Positions 1-7,409 of a DNA stretch of 16,199 nucleotides are shown piece after piece. Below the pieces are notes generated by a model. It was not told the DNA's origin and made no database searches. It saw only the letters and a list, made by a program, of their open reading frames with translations. Each line of letters opens with the position of its first letter. Position 1 is the first letter of the stretch. The stretch covers positions 1 through 16,199 of the forward strand of contig DNXB01000149.1 of assembly GCA_003506995.1 (NCBI GenBank), written 5' to 3'. Origin of the DNA: Verrucomicrobiales bacterium. GTDB taxonomy: Bacteria > Verrucomicrobiota > Verrucomicrobiia > Verrucomicrobiales > Verrucomicrobiaceae. The translations under genes were made by a program, and so were the position numbers.

Positions 1-207
1 TGCTCCAGCATGATGGCCGGGGCGAAGCACAACAACGACGAGCTGCCCGTCATCGTGCTCGGCGGCGGCCTGAAAGGCGGTCGCGTGCTTGATTACACCG
101 GCAAACCGGAGCGCCAGCTCTGCCGCCTGTTCATGTCGATGATGGAGAGGATGGACGTGCGGCCGAAGGCCTTCGGGGATGCGAAGATGATGCTGGAAGA
201 GGTGTGA
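1..207 (+). CDS. DUF1552 family protein, C-terminal fragment
   Basis: Only the last 68 codons are present; frame 1 is open from base 1 to a TGA at 205-207, so the true start lies upstream of the window. The fragment matches my memory of the DUF1552 C-terminus: a small-residue stretch (SSMMAGAKHNNDELPVIVLG), a glycine-rich GGGLKGGR turn, then an LCRLFMSMMERM helix and an FGD near the end. DUF1552 proteins are usually Tat-exported and, in Planctomycetes and Verrucomicrobia, lie next to DUF1592/DUF1588-type haem proteins, which here would be outside the window. Function is unknown. The internal ATG at base 10 is probably not a start, because the conserved region already runs through it. Confidence 0.8.
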   Translation, partial: CSSMMAGAKHNNDELPVIVLGGGLKGGRVLDYTGKPERQLCRLFMSMMERMDVRPKAFGDAKMMLEEV

Positions 208-249
208 CGACAGGATTCGCCCGCGCAGATCGTTTCGTGCTCATCCACC

Positions 250-858
250 ATGCTCCGCCTCATCCTGCCTCTGCTGCTTGTCACATCCACGTTCGCCCAG
301 ACCGCTGATCCCAAGCCGCTCGTCGAAACAGCCCTCGCCGCTGTCGGCGGAAAGGACAAGCTGCTCAAAAACTTCCGCATCAAAGAGATCTTCCACTTCG
401 GCAGCACGCCCGAGCCTGCCGAGGGCAAAAAGCGCTCCACCCGCGAGTCCATCCTCTCCCAGCCGGACAAGTGGTGGATCAACAAAAAGGAACGCGGCAT
501 CGAGCCCGCCAAGGACGACGTGCGCGCCTGGTCGCTCGACCTGCTCGTCGATGAAAAGTCGAAGATCGAGGTCATCCCCGACCTCACCGACGAGGGCAAA
601 ACCTGCTTCGGCCTCCAAGTCAGCGGCAGCGTCGATCCCGCGATGAAATTCTACTTCGACAAGGAAACCAGCCTCCTTCACCGCCTCGACTGGCGCGGCG
701 ACTTCTACCGCTTCACGGATTGGAAAGAGCACGACGGCCTCAAATTCGCCAGCAAAACGATCATCTTCAAGCTCAAGGACCTCAAGCCGTGGTTTTTCCA
801 CGAAGTCACCGAGATCGAGCGTCTCGCCCAACTGCCCGAAGGTCTTGTGAAGCCATGA
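250..858 (+). CDS. exported LolA-like/outer-membrane-lipoprotein-sorting-like protein
   Basis: A 202-aa protein with a Sec signal peptide (MLRLILPLLLVTSTFAQ, likely cut after Ala16), so periplasmic or secreted. After it come an ALAAVGGKDKL helix, a predicted beta-rich body, and a C-terminal part with YFDKETSLLHRLDW, then DGLKFASK and TEIERL. That order (substrate-independent sheet, 'YFDxETgLL', 'DGlKFP', final strand) is typical of small LolA-fold proteins common in PVC bacteria. I infer the fold; there is no catalytic motif and no lipobox cysteine. It starts 42 bases after the DUF1552 stop, with no Shine-Dalgarno before the ATG. It is followed by the AT-rich gap, so it probably ends the upstream transcription unit. 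Real role unknown. Confidence 0.75.
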   Translation: MLRLILPLLLVTSTFAQTADPKPLVETALAAVGGKDKLLKNFRIKEIFHFGSTPEPAEGKKRSTRESILSQPDKWWINKKERGIEPAKDDVRAWSLDLLVDEKSKIEVIPDLTDEGKTCFGLQVSGSVDPAMKFYFDKETSLLHRLDWRGDFYRFTDWKEHDGLKFASKTIIFKLKDLKPWFFHEVTEIERLAQLPEGLVKP

Positions 859-870
859 GCGACCGAAACG

Positions 871-930
871 AATAAAGTGCTCTGCAATTTATTCATCTAT
901 GTATAAATTCAAAATTGAATATTGACGGCA
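871..930 (+). promoter_or_regulatory. AT-rich intergenic island, likely promoter/operator of the NTPase operon
   Basis: Sixteen of these 60 bases are G or C, against well over half in the surrounding genes. The island holds a TATAAA (902-907) that could be a -10 element and a palindrome, ATTCAA-AA-TTGAAT (907-920), overlapping its last base. A weaker AATAAA/TTTATT inverted pair sits at 871-876 and 888-893. I could not find a matching -35 box at 16-18 bases from the TATAAA, so the promoter call is tentative. Position favours regulation: it lies in the longest gene-free gap of the window, just before the three-gene NTPase unit. Confidence 0.35.
907..920. repeat. 14-base palindrome (6-2-6), possible operator
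   Basis: ATTCAA and its exact reverse complement TTGAAT are separated by AA. The symmetry stops at the next base on each side. It touches the TATAAA at 902-907, where a repressor could block transcription of the NTPase genes. In AT-rich DNA a 6-base arm can also arise by chance. Confidence 0.35.
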
Positions 931-957
931 GTATTCTTGCGTGGCATCACTCGCCTC

Positions 958-2148
958 ATGCGAAATATCACCGGCCCTCCCGTCGAGCATGACGACTTCT
1001 TTGATCGCCCAAAAGAGATCGCCCGCCTCCAGCGCGAGCTTTCCAACTCGGCCAACCTCCGCATCAACGCCCCTCGCCGAGTGGGCAAGACCTCGCTCGT
1101 GTTACGCCTGTGCGAAATCTGCCAGCAGCAGCAATGGACGGCGGTTTACCTGAATGTCGAGGACTCCGCAGACGAGCTGTCTTTCGCCGAAAAGCTGCTC
1201 GACAGCCTCCACCACGGAGGGTTGCATCCGGATTCGATTTCCCGTTGTGCGATTCTGTTTCGGAAAGCACGGCAGGCATTGGGAGGCGTCAAAGTCGGAG
1301 CCGGGATCGACCTGGAGATGGGCGAGGTGGACGACCCCGACCACAGCACCCTTGGTCGTGCGTTGGAAAGTGTGTTTCGGAAAATTGAAGCGGATGGCAG
1401 GCAGGTTCTCATCGTCATCGACGAAATGCCCGAGCTGCTGCTCGCCATGACACATCAGGACCACGGCCAGCAACGTGTGGGCCGGTTTCTTCACTGGTTG
1501 CGTGCCCTGCGCCAGTCATACCGCCAGCACATTCGCTGGATTTTCCTCGGCTCCATCGGCCTGGAGGGCTTCGTGGAGGAGCGAAACCTCGGCAAGACCA
1601 TCAACGATCTCACGCCTTTCATTCTCGATGCCTTGAGCGCCCAGGAAGCAGACGCATTCCTTGAAAAACTCGGCACCGACAATCATCTCCCGCTACCGCC
1701 GGACATCCGCCAGGAAATCATCCGCCGCGTCGGCTGGCCGCTGCCGCATCATCTTCAGATCGTCTTTCATGCGCTCGTCGATTCCGGTGTCACCACGGCA
1801 GACGCGGCTGCTTTGGAGAAAGCATGCGCCTTCCTCCTGCGACCGGAAAATCTCAGCCAGTTCGACACCTGGCGGCAGCGCCTGGAGGAGCAGTTCAGCG
1901 TGCCGGACGCCACTGTCGCGAAAGCCATGCTCAATCACCTCTCCCAGCATGCCAAAGGCCGCACACGGGAGCAGTTGCTCAATGCCATCATGGCCGCACA
2001 TCCACAAAGTGAAGCCTCCAAGGTCGAGGAGCAACTCGGCCGCCTTTCCATCATCCTCCAGCGTGATGGCTACCTTATGGAAAACGGCGGACGCCAGGCA
2101 TTCCGCTCCTTCCTGCTGCGAGAATACTGGCAACGCCGCCGCCCATGA
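958..2148 (+). CDS. AAA/ATPase_2-type P-loop NTPase, first gene of a three-gene unit
   Basis: A 396-aa cytoplasmic protein, no signal peptide. Near the N-terminus ITGPPVEHDDFFDRPKEI is the 'FxxR-x-x-E' lead-in common in archaeal-type ATPases (PF01637-like). Walker A is APRRVGKTS (residues 38-46; Ala replaces the first Gly, frequent in this group). Walker B is VLIVIDEMPEL (150-160) with Asp155-Glu156, so hydrolysis looks intact, and FLGSIG (about 196-201) fits sensor 1. The helical C-terminus, with REQLLNAI and LSIILQRDGYLMENG, resembles a winged helix. I chose ATG 958 because the conserved RNITGPP begins there; a TTG at 922 in the same frame adds 12 residues inside the AT-rich island. Neither has a Shine-Dalgarno. 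Its TGA overlaps the next ATG by four bases, implying translational coupling. Substrate or partner unknown. Confidence 0.8.
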   Translation: MRNITGPPVEHDDFFDRPKEIARLQRELSNSANLRINAPRRVGKTSLVLRLCEICQQQQWTAVYLNVEDSADELSFAEKLLDSLHHGGLHPDSISRCAILFRKARQALGGVKVGAGIDLEMGEVDDPDHSTLGRALESVFRKIEADGRQVLIVIDEMPELLLAMTHQDHGQQRVGRFLHWLRALRQSYRQHIRWIFLGSIGLEGFVEERNLGKTINDLTPFILDALSAQEADAFLEKLGTDNHLPLPPDIRQEIIRRVGWPLPHHLQIVFHALVDSGVTTADAAALEKACAFLLRPENLSQFDTWRQRLEEQFSVPDATVAKAMLNHLSQHAKGRTREQLLNAIMAAHPQSEASKVEEQLGRLSIILQRDGYLMENGGRQAFRSFLLREYWQRRRP

Positions 2149-4856
2149 GCACTCCCACCACAAAGCTCAGCCTTTACAAGCTCTCGCTGCACAATCCCTC
2201 TCGCATGACCGACGAGGACATTATCGGCATCTTTACTGTGCGTCAGCGTCTGCTTAATCACATTCTAGCCGACATCGCTGCCGAAAAGCCGCGCAGCCGT
2301 GCGCTTCATCATCTCATCATTGGCCGTCGTGGCATGGGCAAGAGCGCGCTGCTACGCCGCATCGAAGCAGAGCTACGAAAAGACTCCTATTCCAGCCGCT
2401 TTATCCCGCTCGTCTTCGCCGAGGAGCAGTATTCCGTGGACCGCCTGTCCAAATTCTGGCTGAATTGCCTCGACTCCCTCGCCGATGCCCACGAGCGCAC
2501 TGGCGACAAAGCCGCCGCCGATGCCATCGACGTCACCATCCGCAGCCTCCCGCCCGCGCCCGCCAGCCAGGAAGAAGCTGCGGCCAAAGCCTCGCTCGAA
2601 GCCTTCCTCAAAGCCGCAGAAAGCACCGCCCGCCGCCCCGTGCTGCTGGTGGACAATCTCCAACTCGTCTTCGAGCGCCTGCCCAAAGCTCAGCAGCATA
2701 TCCTGCGCGAGCTGCTCATGCGCCCCGGCTGCCCCATCCTCATCGGGGCCAGCCCCAGCGCCCTGCCGGAGAGCCAGGACTACGGCGCGCCGTTTTACGA
2801 CCAGTTCAAAGTCCGCTACCTCGAACGCCTCAGCGAGGACGAGATGCGCCAGCTCATGCTCCACCTCGCCGAGGTGTTTGACCGCCCCGATGTGCGCGAC
2901 CGCGTCCTCGCCCACCCACGCCGCATCACCGTCCTGCGCCAGCTCACCGGCGGAAACCCGCGCACCACCGTCACCCTCTTCTTCCTCTATGCCGAAGATT
3001 TCGCCCCCGGCGTCTTTGGTGATCTCCAAAACCTCCTCGACCGCGTCACCCCGCTCTACAAAGCCCTCTTTGAGGAGCTGTCGGTTCAGCAGCAGGTCAT
3101 CGCCAGCGCCATCGCCAACCGCTGGGATCCCGTCACCGCCCGTCAGTTGAGCGAAGACACCGGCCTCCCCATCACCGGCATCAGCCCCCAGCTCGACCGC
3201 CTGGAGCGCATCGGCTTCATCGAAAAAGTCAGCCTCCAAGGCCAGTCCTCCACCGGCTTTCTCATCACCGAACGCTTCTTCAACGTCTGGTTCCTCATGC
3301 GCCTCGGCTCCCGCCGCAACAGGCAGGCAGTGGAGTATCTGACGAGGTTGATCGATACGGTATGGGACGAACACGAGCGGGCCAGGATGGCCCAGAGCCT
3401 CCTTGTCAAAGAGGAACTTCAAAGCGGCGACTGGTTGCTTGTTCAGGCACTCCATCCCCTGCTGGACTCCGCAACGGCAGATGATTTACGGCGGCGTCTT
3501 GAGCTGTTGAGTGCCAGCGATGCCGAGGCACGCAGAAAACTTGAGGAGGCATTTGATTTTGTAGGGCTTCATCCTGCCACACTTGCCTTCGCAGACATGC
3601 GCAAAAAACTTCACGATCTTGTGCCTGAGCATGCTCCAGTCACGCCTGAAGAGTTTTCCAGCCTCTTGCTGGGAGATCGCCGCAGCTTGAGAAAAGACCA
3701 AGTTCAGCAGATTGCCTCATCCACGACAAAGCTCACGATGGAGCAAGTGGACGCCGCAGTGATGTCCGCCAAGTTCGGACGGGAAATAGACGAGTTCTTG
3801 TTCAGCGAGGAGGCATCCATCTGGTTTGCCGAACGCCTCGCATCAGGTCAGATTCGTTCACTCCAAAACGCGGAAGACTGGAGCCGTGCATTCCTCCAGG
3901 CACCGAGGGATTACGCTACGTTTGCTCTCATGGCGGACACACTGCCTCCTGAGGCTGGACGTCGGCTTATGCAACCTGCCCTCGAAAGAGTTTTTGAAGT
4001 CTTGGAACCAGCCCGCAACGCCTCATCTGGAGCATGGCGGCAATGGGGGAAAACATTGTGCGAGAACCTGGGCCTCATCAATGAGTCCCAAACTGCCTAT
4101 CAGGTCGCCCTCGAGATCGACCCAACGAACGTCGAGGCATGGATTGGACTTGGAGACTTAAGTCGCTGGCACCGTCGTGATCCTGTCGCCGCAGAGTGCG
4201 CCTATAACGAGGCTTGCAAACATTCACGACATGACAACAAGCCCTTCATCAAACTTGGTTTGATGCTTCTCGATCTGCCAGGACGCCAGGCGGACGCGCT
4301 GAAAGCCCTAAACAGGACCTTCAGCGAAGGTGAAGTTAACGCAGACGCGCTCTTCGGGCTTGTGATCCTGTCACGTGACCACCTGGGTGATCTCACTGAA
4401 GCCAAAAAGCGCTTCGAGCTTCTTCAGCTCACCCGCTTCGGCGAAACTGACGCCTATCAGATCAACAAAGGACTGATTGGTGCCTATGATGCCAACTGGG
4501 GCAATGCCTGCGATGCATGGTCCACAGTCATCCAGAGGCACGGTAGGCAGGGAATTCCGCCCGAAACGATGCACGAATGGCTGCGGACAACCGCTGTCCT
4601 CGTTCATCTGGGACTTGGTAGCGAGTTTCTGTCCTTCCTGAAGCACTGGGAGGCTCATCAGAAGTTCCGCCCCTGGTATGAAGCCCTTTCAGCCCTGAAC
4701 TCGGGCGACCGGCTTCTCCTCCAAAACATCGCCCCTGAGGTCCGTGAGACGGCTGAGAAGCTGTATGACGAGATCGACCGTCGTCTCCAAATGCTTCCCG
4801 AAAAGACTCGCCGCCGCCCGTTGGCGACTGCGACGACCAAGAAACGCAAAAAATGA
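2145..4856 (+). CDS. large P-loop NTPase with winged helix and TPR-like C-terminal half
   Basis: A 903-aa cytoplasmic protein. Residues about 25-300 form a P-loop NTPase: Walker A GRRGMGKSALL (60-70), Walker B PVLLVDNLQLVF (165-176) with Asn171 where Glu is usual, GASPSAL (201-207) as a sensor-1 candidate, and TGGNPRTT (268-275) as sensor 2. A winged helix follows (about 315-385: SAIANRWDPVTARQLSEDTG, then SPQLDRLERIGFIEK). Residues 395-903 are all helical, with TPR-like units around 640-770 (AYQVALEIDPTNVEAWIGLG) and a basic tail ending KKRKK. The layout NTPase-wHTH-helical repeats is like STAND-type proteins, where the repeats sense a ligand. GC falls and codon choice changes near 3310-3330, about where the C-terminal half begins. 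ATGA overlaps join it to both neighbours. Function not recognised; the glutamate loss may mean weak hydrolysis or regulation by the partner NTPase. Confidence 0.8.
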   Translation: MSTPTTKLSLYKLSLHNPSRMTDEDIIGIFTVRQRLLNHILADIAAEKPRSRALHHLIIGRRGMGKSALLRRIEAELRKDSYSSRFIPLVFAEEQYSVDRLSKFWLNCLDSLADAHERTGDKAAADAIDVTIRSLPPAPASQEEAAAKASLEAFLKAAESTARRPVLLVDNLQLVFERLPKAQQHILRELLMRPGCPILIGASPSALPESQDYGAPFYDQFKVRYLERLSEDEMRQLMLHLAEVFDRPDVRDRVLAHPRRITVLRQLTGGNPRTTVTLFFLYAEDFAPGVFGDLQNLLDRVTPLYKALFEELSVQQQVIASAIANRWDPVTARQLSEDTGLPITGISPQLDRLERIGFIEKVSLQGQSSTGFLITERFFNVWFLMRLGSRRNRQAVEYLTRLIDTVWDEHERARMAQSLLVKEELQSGDWLLVQALHPLLDSATADDLRRRLELLSASDAEARRKLEEAFDFVGLHPATLAFADMRKKLHDLVPEHAPVTPEEFSSLLLGDRRSLRKDQVQQIASSTTKLTMEQVDAAVMSAKFGREIDEFLFSEEASIWFAERLASGQIRSLQNAEDWSRAFLQAPRDYATFALMADTLPPEAGRRLMQPALERVFEVLEPARNASSGAWRQWGKTLCENLGLINESQTAYQVALEIDPTNVEAWIGLGDLSRWHRRDPVAAECAYNEACKHSRHDNKPFIKLGLMLLDLPGRQADALKALNRTFSEGEVNADALFGLVILSRDHLGDLTEAKKRFELLQLTRFGETDAYQINKGLIGAYDANWGNACDAWSTVIQRHGRQGIPPETMHEWLRTTAVLVHLGLGSEFLSFLKHWEAHQKFRPWYEALSALNSGDRLLLQNIAPEVRETAEKLYDEIDRRLQMLPEKTRRRPLATATTKKRKK

Positions 4857-5062
4857 CCCCTCAGATGAGCCTTGTCCCGCAAATCATCCTTTCCTGCGCC
4901 GGTGGACTGGCGCTGCTGATGATCGTGCGGGCAGGTGTCATCTATTTCTTCCACCGGCATACGCCCCGGCAGGCCAGAAGCTACATCTCGATGGCTCTCG
5001 GCCTCACCAAAGCCCGCGAGTGGCTGAAACTCGCGGAGGTCGTCCTCCATAAGCGTCGATAA
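4853..5062 (+). CDS. small single-pass membrane protein of the NTPase unit
   Basis: A 69-aa protein with one hydrophobic segment at about residues 7-33 (LVPQIILSCAGGLALLMIVR onward), then a basic, amphipathic tail (HRHTPRQAR, KAREWLKLAEVVLHKRR). By the positive-inside rule the tail should be cytoplasmic. It starts within the preceding gene's stop (ATGA, 4853-4856), which supports a real, coupled gene; an in-frame ATG at 4865 would shorten it by four residues. I recognise no family. In this position it could anchor the NTPases to the membrane or act as a membrane effector; both are guesses. A 29-base gap separates it from the next gene, so it ends the unit. Confidence 0.65.
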   Translation: MTPQMSLVPQIILSCAGGLALLMIVRAGVIYFFHRHTPRQARSYISMALGLTKAREWLKLAEVVLHKRR

Positions 5063-5091
5063 ATCAGCGGGCGAGGCACGTTCGAGCCACC

Positions 5092-6141
5092 ATGCGTGCT
5101 CTGCTGCTTCTCCTTTGGTCCGCCACCGTTTATGCCGATGAAATCATCGTGCGTGATGTCACCTCGTTGCTCACTGCTTTGCGCGATCTCAAACCGAGTA
5201 CCACGCTCAAAATCGCTCCTGGCGACTATCCCGGCGGGCATCATGTCAGTAGCATCGAAAAGCTCACCATTGAGGCTCTTGATGCGAAAAATCCGCCGCA
5301 TTTCAAAGGCGGTGGCAATGCGTGGCATTTCTCCCGCTGCAACGACCTGACTCTGCGAAACCTCCGCGTCAGCGGTCAGACCGGCAACGGCCTGAATCTC
5401 GACGACGGCGGCGATCTGGCGAATCCCACCACCGGCATCACGATTGAGCACGTCGAAATCAGCGACATCGGCCCCAAGGGAAATCATGACGGCATCAAGT
5501 GCTCTGGTCTCGACAAGCTGACGATCCGCGATTGTACGATCACCGGCTGGGGCGGCCAGGGCATTGATTTCGTCGGCTGCCATCACTCGCTGATCACCGG
5601 TTGCCGTTTCATCGGCAAGGAAGGCTTCACCGCGAGCGCCGCCGTTCAACTCAAAGGCGGCACGAGCGATGTCATCGTCGAAAAGTGCCACTTCACCAAC
5701 GCAGGCGAGCGTCCCATCAACCTCGGTGGCTCCACCGGCCTGCCCTACTTTCGTCCGCAAGACGTGAAGTATGAAGCCGCGCATCTCATCGTGCGCGACA
5801 ACGTCATCGAGGGCAGCCTCTGTGCCGCAGCCTTCGTCGGCGTCGATGGCGCGGAATTCAGCGGCAACACGATCCTCTTCCCTACCAAGTGGATCTTTCG
5901 CATCCTCCAGGAGACAAAGGAGCCCGGCTTCGCCCCCAGCCGCAACGTGCTCATCAAAGACAACCGCATCGTCTTCCGCCGTGCTCAGGTGCAGATCGAC
6001 ATCAACATCGGTGAAGGCACCGCCCCCGAGACCTTCCTCTTCGAGAACAACCGCTGGTTTGCCGAGGACAGGCCGCAATCCTCGAAACCGAAGCTGCCTG
6101 TCGAGGAAAAGAACGGCGTTTACGGTATCGATCCACGTTAG
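5092..6141 (+). CDS. exported right-handed parallel beta-helix protein (possible polysaccharide lyase-like)
   Basis: A 349-aa protein with a short Sec signal peptide (MRALLLLLWSATVYA, cut near residue 15). The body is a run of coil-like repeats with alternating hydrophobic residues: NDLTLRNLRVSG, TGITIEHVEISD, DKLTIRDCTITGWG, HSLITGCRFIG, SDVIVEKCHFTN, AHLIVRDNVIEG, RNVLIKDNRIVF. This is the pattern of pectate-lyase/PL6-type beta helices and of many secreted PVC proteins. The early IAPGDYPGG matches the cap region of such proteins ('i.pGtY.g'). Fold is clear; activity is inferred only. I see no lyase signature I could assign with certainty, so it could be a non-catalytic binding protein. No Shine-Dalgarno precedes the ATG. 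It heads the run of exported proteins up to 10539. Confidence 0.75.
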   Translation: MRALLLLLWSATVYADEIIVRDVTSLLTALRDLKPSTTLKIAPGDYPGGHHVSSIEKLTIEALDAKNPPHFKGGGNAWHFSRCNDLTLRNLRVSGQTGNGLNLDDGGDLANPTTGITIEHVEISDIGPKGNHDGIKCSGLDKLTIRDCTITGWGGQGIDFVGCHHSLITGCRFIGKEGFTASAAVQLKGGTSDVIVEKCHFTNAGERPINLGGSTGLPYFRPQDVKYEAAHLIVRDNVIEGSLCAAAFVGVDGAEFSGNTILFPTKWIFRILQETKEPGFAPSRNVLIKDNRIVFRRAQVQIDINIGEGTAPETFLFENNRWFAEDRPQSSKPKLPVEEKNGVYGIDPR

Positions 6142-6173
6142 GCGGGCGCTTCGCGGGCCGTTTGCTTTCCGCC

Positions 6174-7409
6174 ATGATTTTCCGAACCGCCCTCGCCACG
6201 TTCCTGCTGTGCCTGACGCCTGCCTTTGCTCAAACGAAGCTCCAAAAAGCTGACATCACCCTCGCGCCGCCGAAGAATCTCAAAACGACGCTCCCGCCGG
6301 GTTATACGATCCCCATCGTGGACATCAGTGGCGAGACGCAGCGGCAGGTCATCGTGGATCGTGAGAAAGGCCAGTATCTCGGCCATCCCACGACCGTGTT
6401 GCTCGAAGACAACAAAACGATGCTCACCGTCTATCCGAAGGGCCACGGTCGCGGTGCCATCGTGTACAAGCGCAGCAACGACGCGGGCCTCACTTGGAGT
6501 GATCGCCTGCCCACGCCGAAAAACTGGGAAACCTCTCTGGAGGTGCCCACGCTGCACCGCGTGGTCGATGCGAGCGGCAAAAAGCGCCTCATCATGTTCA
6601 GTGGGCTGTATCCCATCCGCATGTCCGTTTCAGAGGACGATGGCGCGAACTGGAGCGAGCTGAAAGCCATCGGCGACTTCGGCGGCGTGGTCACGATGAG
6701 CACGGTGATAGGTTTGCAGACACCGGGGCACTATCTGGCCTTCTTCCATGATGACGGTCGCTTCATCCGTGGTGGTGAAGTGGAGAAATACCGCATCAAA
6801 AGCCCGCACGCGCCGGATTACAGCTCCTCGACGGCCAAACCGTGGCGCTTCTGGGTTTACACCACGCTTTCCAAAGACGGCGGCCTCACCTGGAGCGTGC
6901 CCGCGCCCATCGCCATGCTGCCCGACGCGAATCTCTGCGAACCCGGCGCTCTCCGCTCACCTGATGGCAAACAGATCGCCGTGCTGCTGCGTGAAAACAG
7001 CCGGAAGTACAATTCCTTCGTCATTTTCTCCAACGACGAAGGTCTGAGCTGGAGCGAGCCGAAGGAGCTTCCCGCCGCGCTCACCGGCGACCGCCACGTC
7101 GCGAAGTATGCGCCTGATGGCCGTCTCTTTGTGAGCTTCCGCGACACCACGCACGTCAGCGCCACCAAAGGCGACTGGGTGGGCTGGGTGGGCAAATACG
7201 ACGACATCGTGAACGGCACCGAAGGCCAATATCGTATTCGCATCATGGACAACAAAAAGGGCCAGGACACCACTTACCCTGGCGTTGAGCTGCTGCCCGA
7301 CGGCACGTTCGTCACCACCACCTACGGCCACTGGACCGAGGGCGAGGAAGCCTACGTCGTCAGCGTGCGTTTCAAACTGGAGGAACTCGATGCCAAACTT
7401 CAAAAGTAA
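6174..7409 (+). CDS. exported BNR-repeat/sialidase-like protein
   Basis: A 411-aa protein with a Sec signal peptide (MIFRTALATFLLCLTPAFAQ). Four Asp boxes, the S-x-D-x-G-x-x-W turn of sialidase-type six-bladed propellers, are visible: SNDAGLTW (101-108), SEDDGANW (153-160), SKDGGLTW (233-240) and SNDEGLSW (286-293). The propeller seems complete in length. I do not see the N-terminal 'RIP' catalytic-arginine motif of classical sialidases, so cleavage of sialic acid is uncertain; many PVC proteins of this type have unknown glycan substrates. I prefer ATG 6174 because the signal peptide begins there; a TTG at 6162 would add four residues. Its last 20 bases overlap the next gene. Confidence 0.8.
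   Translation: MIFRTALATFLLCLTPAFAQTKLQKADITLAPPKNLKTTLPPGYTIPIVDISGETQRQVIVDREKGQYLGHPTTVLLEDNKTMLTVYPKGHGRGAIVYKRSNDAGLTWSDRLPTPKNWETSLEVPTLHRVVDASGKKRLIMFSGLYPIRMSVSEDDGANWSELKAIGDFGGVVTMSTVIGLQTPGHYLAFFHDDGRFIRGGEVEKYRIKSPHAPDYSSSTAKPWRFWVYTTLSKDGGLTWSVPAPIAMLPDANLCEPGALRSPDGKQIAVLLRENSRKYNSFVIFSNDEGLSWSEPKELPAALTGDRHVAKYAPDGRLFVSFRDTTHVSATKGDWVGWVGKYDDIVNGTEGQYRIRIMDNKKGQDTTYPGVELLPDGTFVTTTYGHWTEGEEAYVVSVRFKLEELDAKLQK
7379..7384 (+). promoter_or_regulatory. strong Shine-Dalgarno for the PhoD-like gene
   Basis: GGAGGA lies five bases before ATG 7390, inside the end of the sialidase-like gene. It decides the start: the frame is open to 7285 upstream, but the Tat signal peptide and this site both point to 7390. 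Confidence 0.7.

Noticed and set aside
871..893. AATAAA/TTTATT inverted pair as a terminator of the LolA-like gene
   Set aside because: The stem is six A/T pairs with an 11-base loop and is too weak; no T tract follows.
922..957. Upstream TTG start for the first NTPase
   Set aside because: It adds 12 residues coded partly by the AT-rich island and before the conserved RNITGPP; ATG 958 is simpler.
2373..3455. 360-aa open frame on the minus strand across the large NTPase
   Set aside because: It is the mirror of a GC-rich gene with C-ending codons; it has a low-complexity acidic/glycine composition and no motif, while the plus strand has clear Walker motifs.
5083..5094. GCCACCATG before the beta-helix gene, like a eukaryotic Kozak sequence
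   Set aside because: It is a coincidence in a bacterial operon-like setting; the flanking genes and signal peptides are bacterial.
4981..6078. 365-aa open frame on the minus strand
   Set aside because: It is antisense to the beta-helix gene, whose signal peptide and repeats are convincing; the antisense product has no recognisable domain.
6142..6173. GC-rich hairpin as a terminator between the beta-helix and sialidase-like genes
   Set aside because: Only about three bases pair around CTT and no T run follows.
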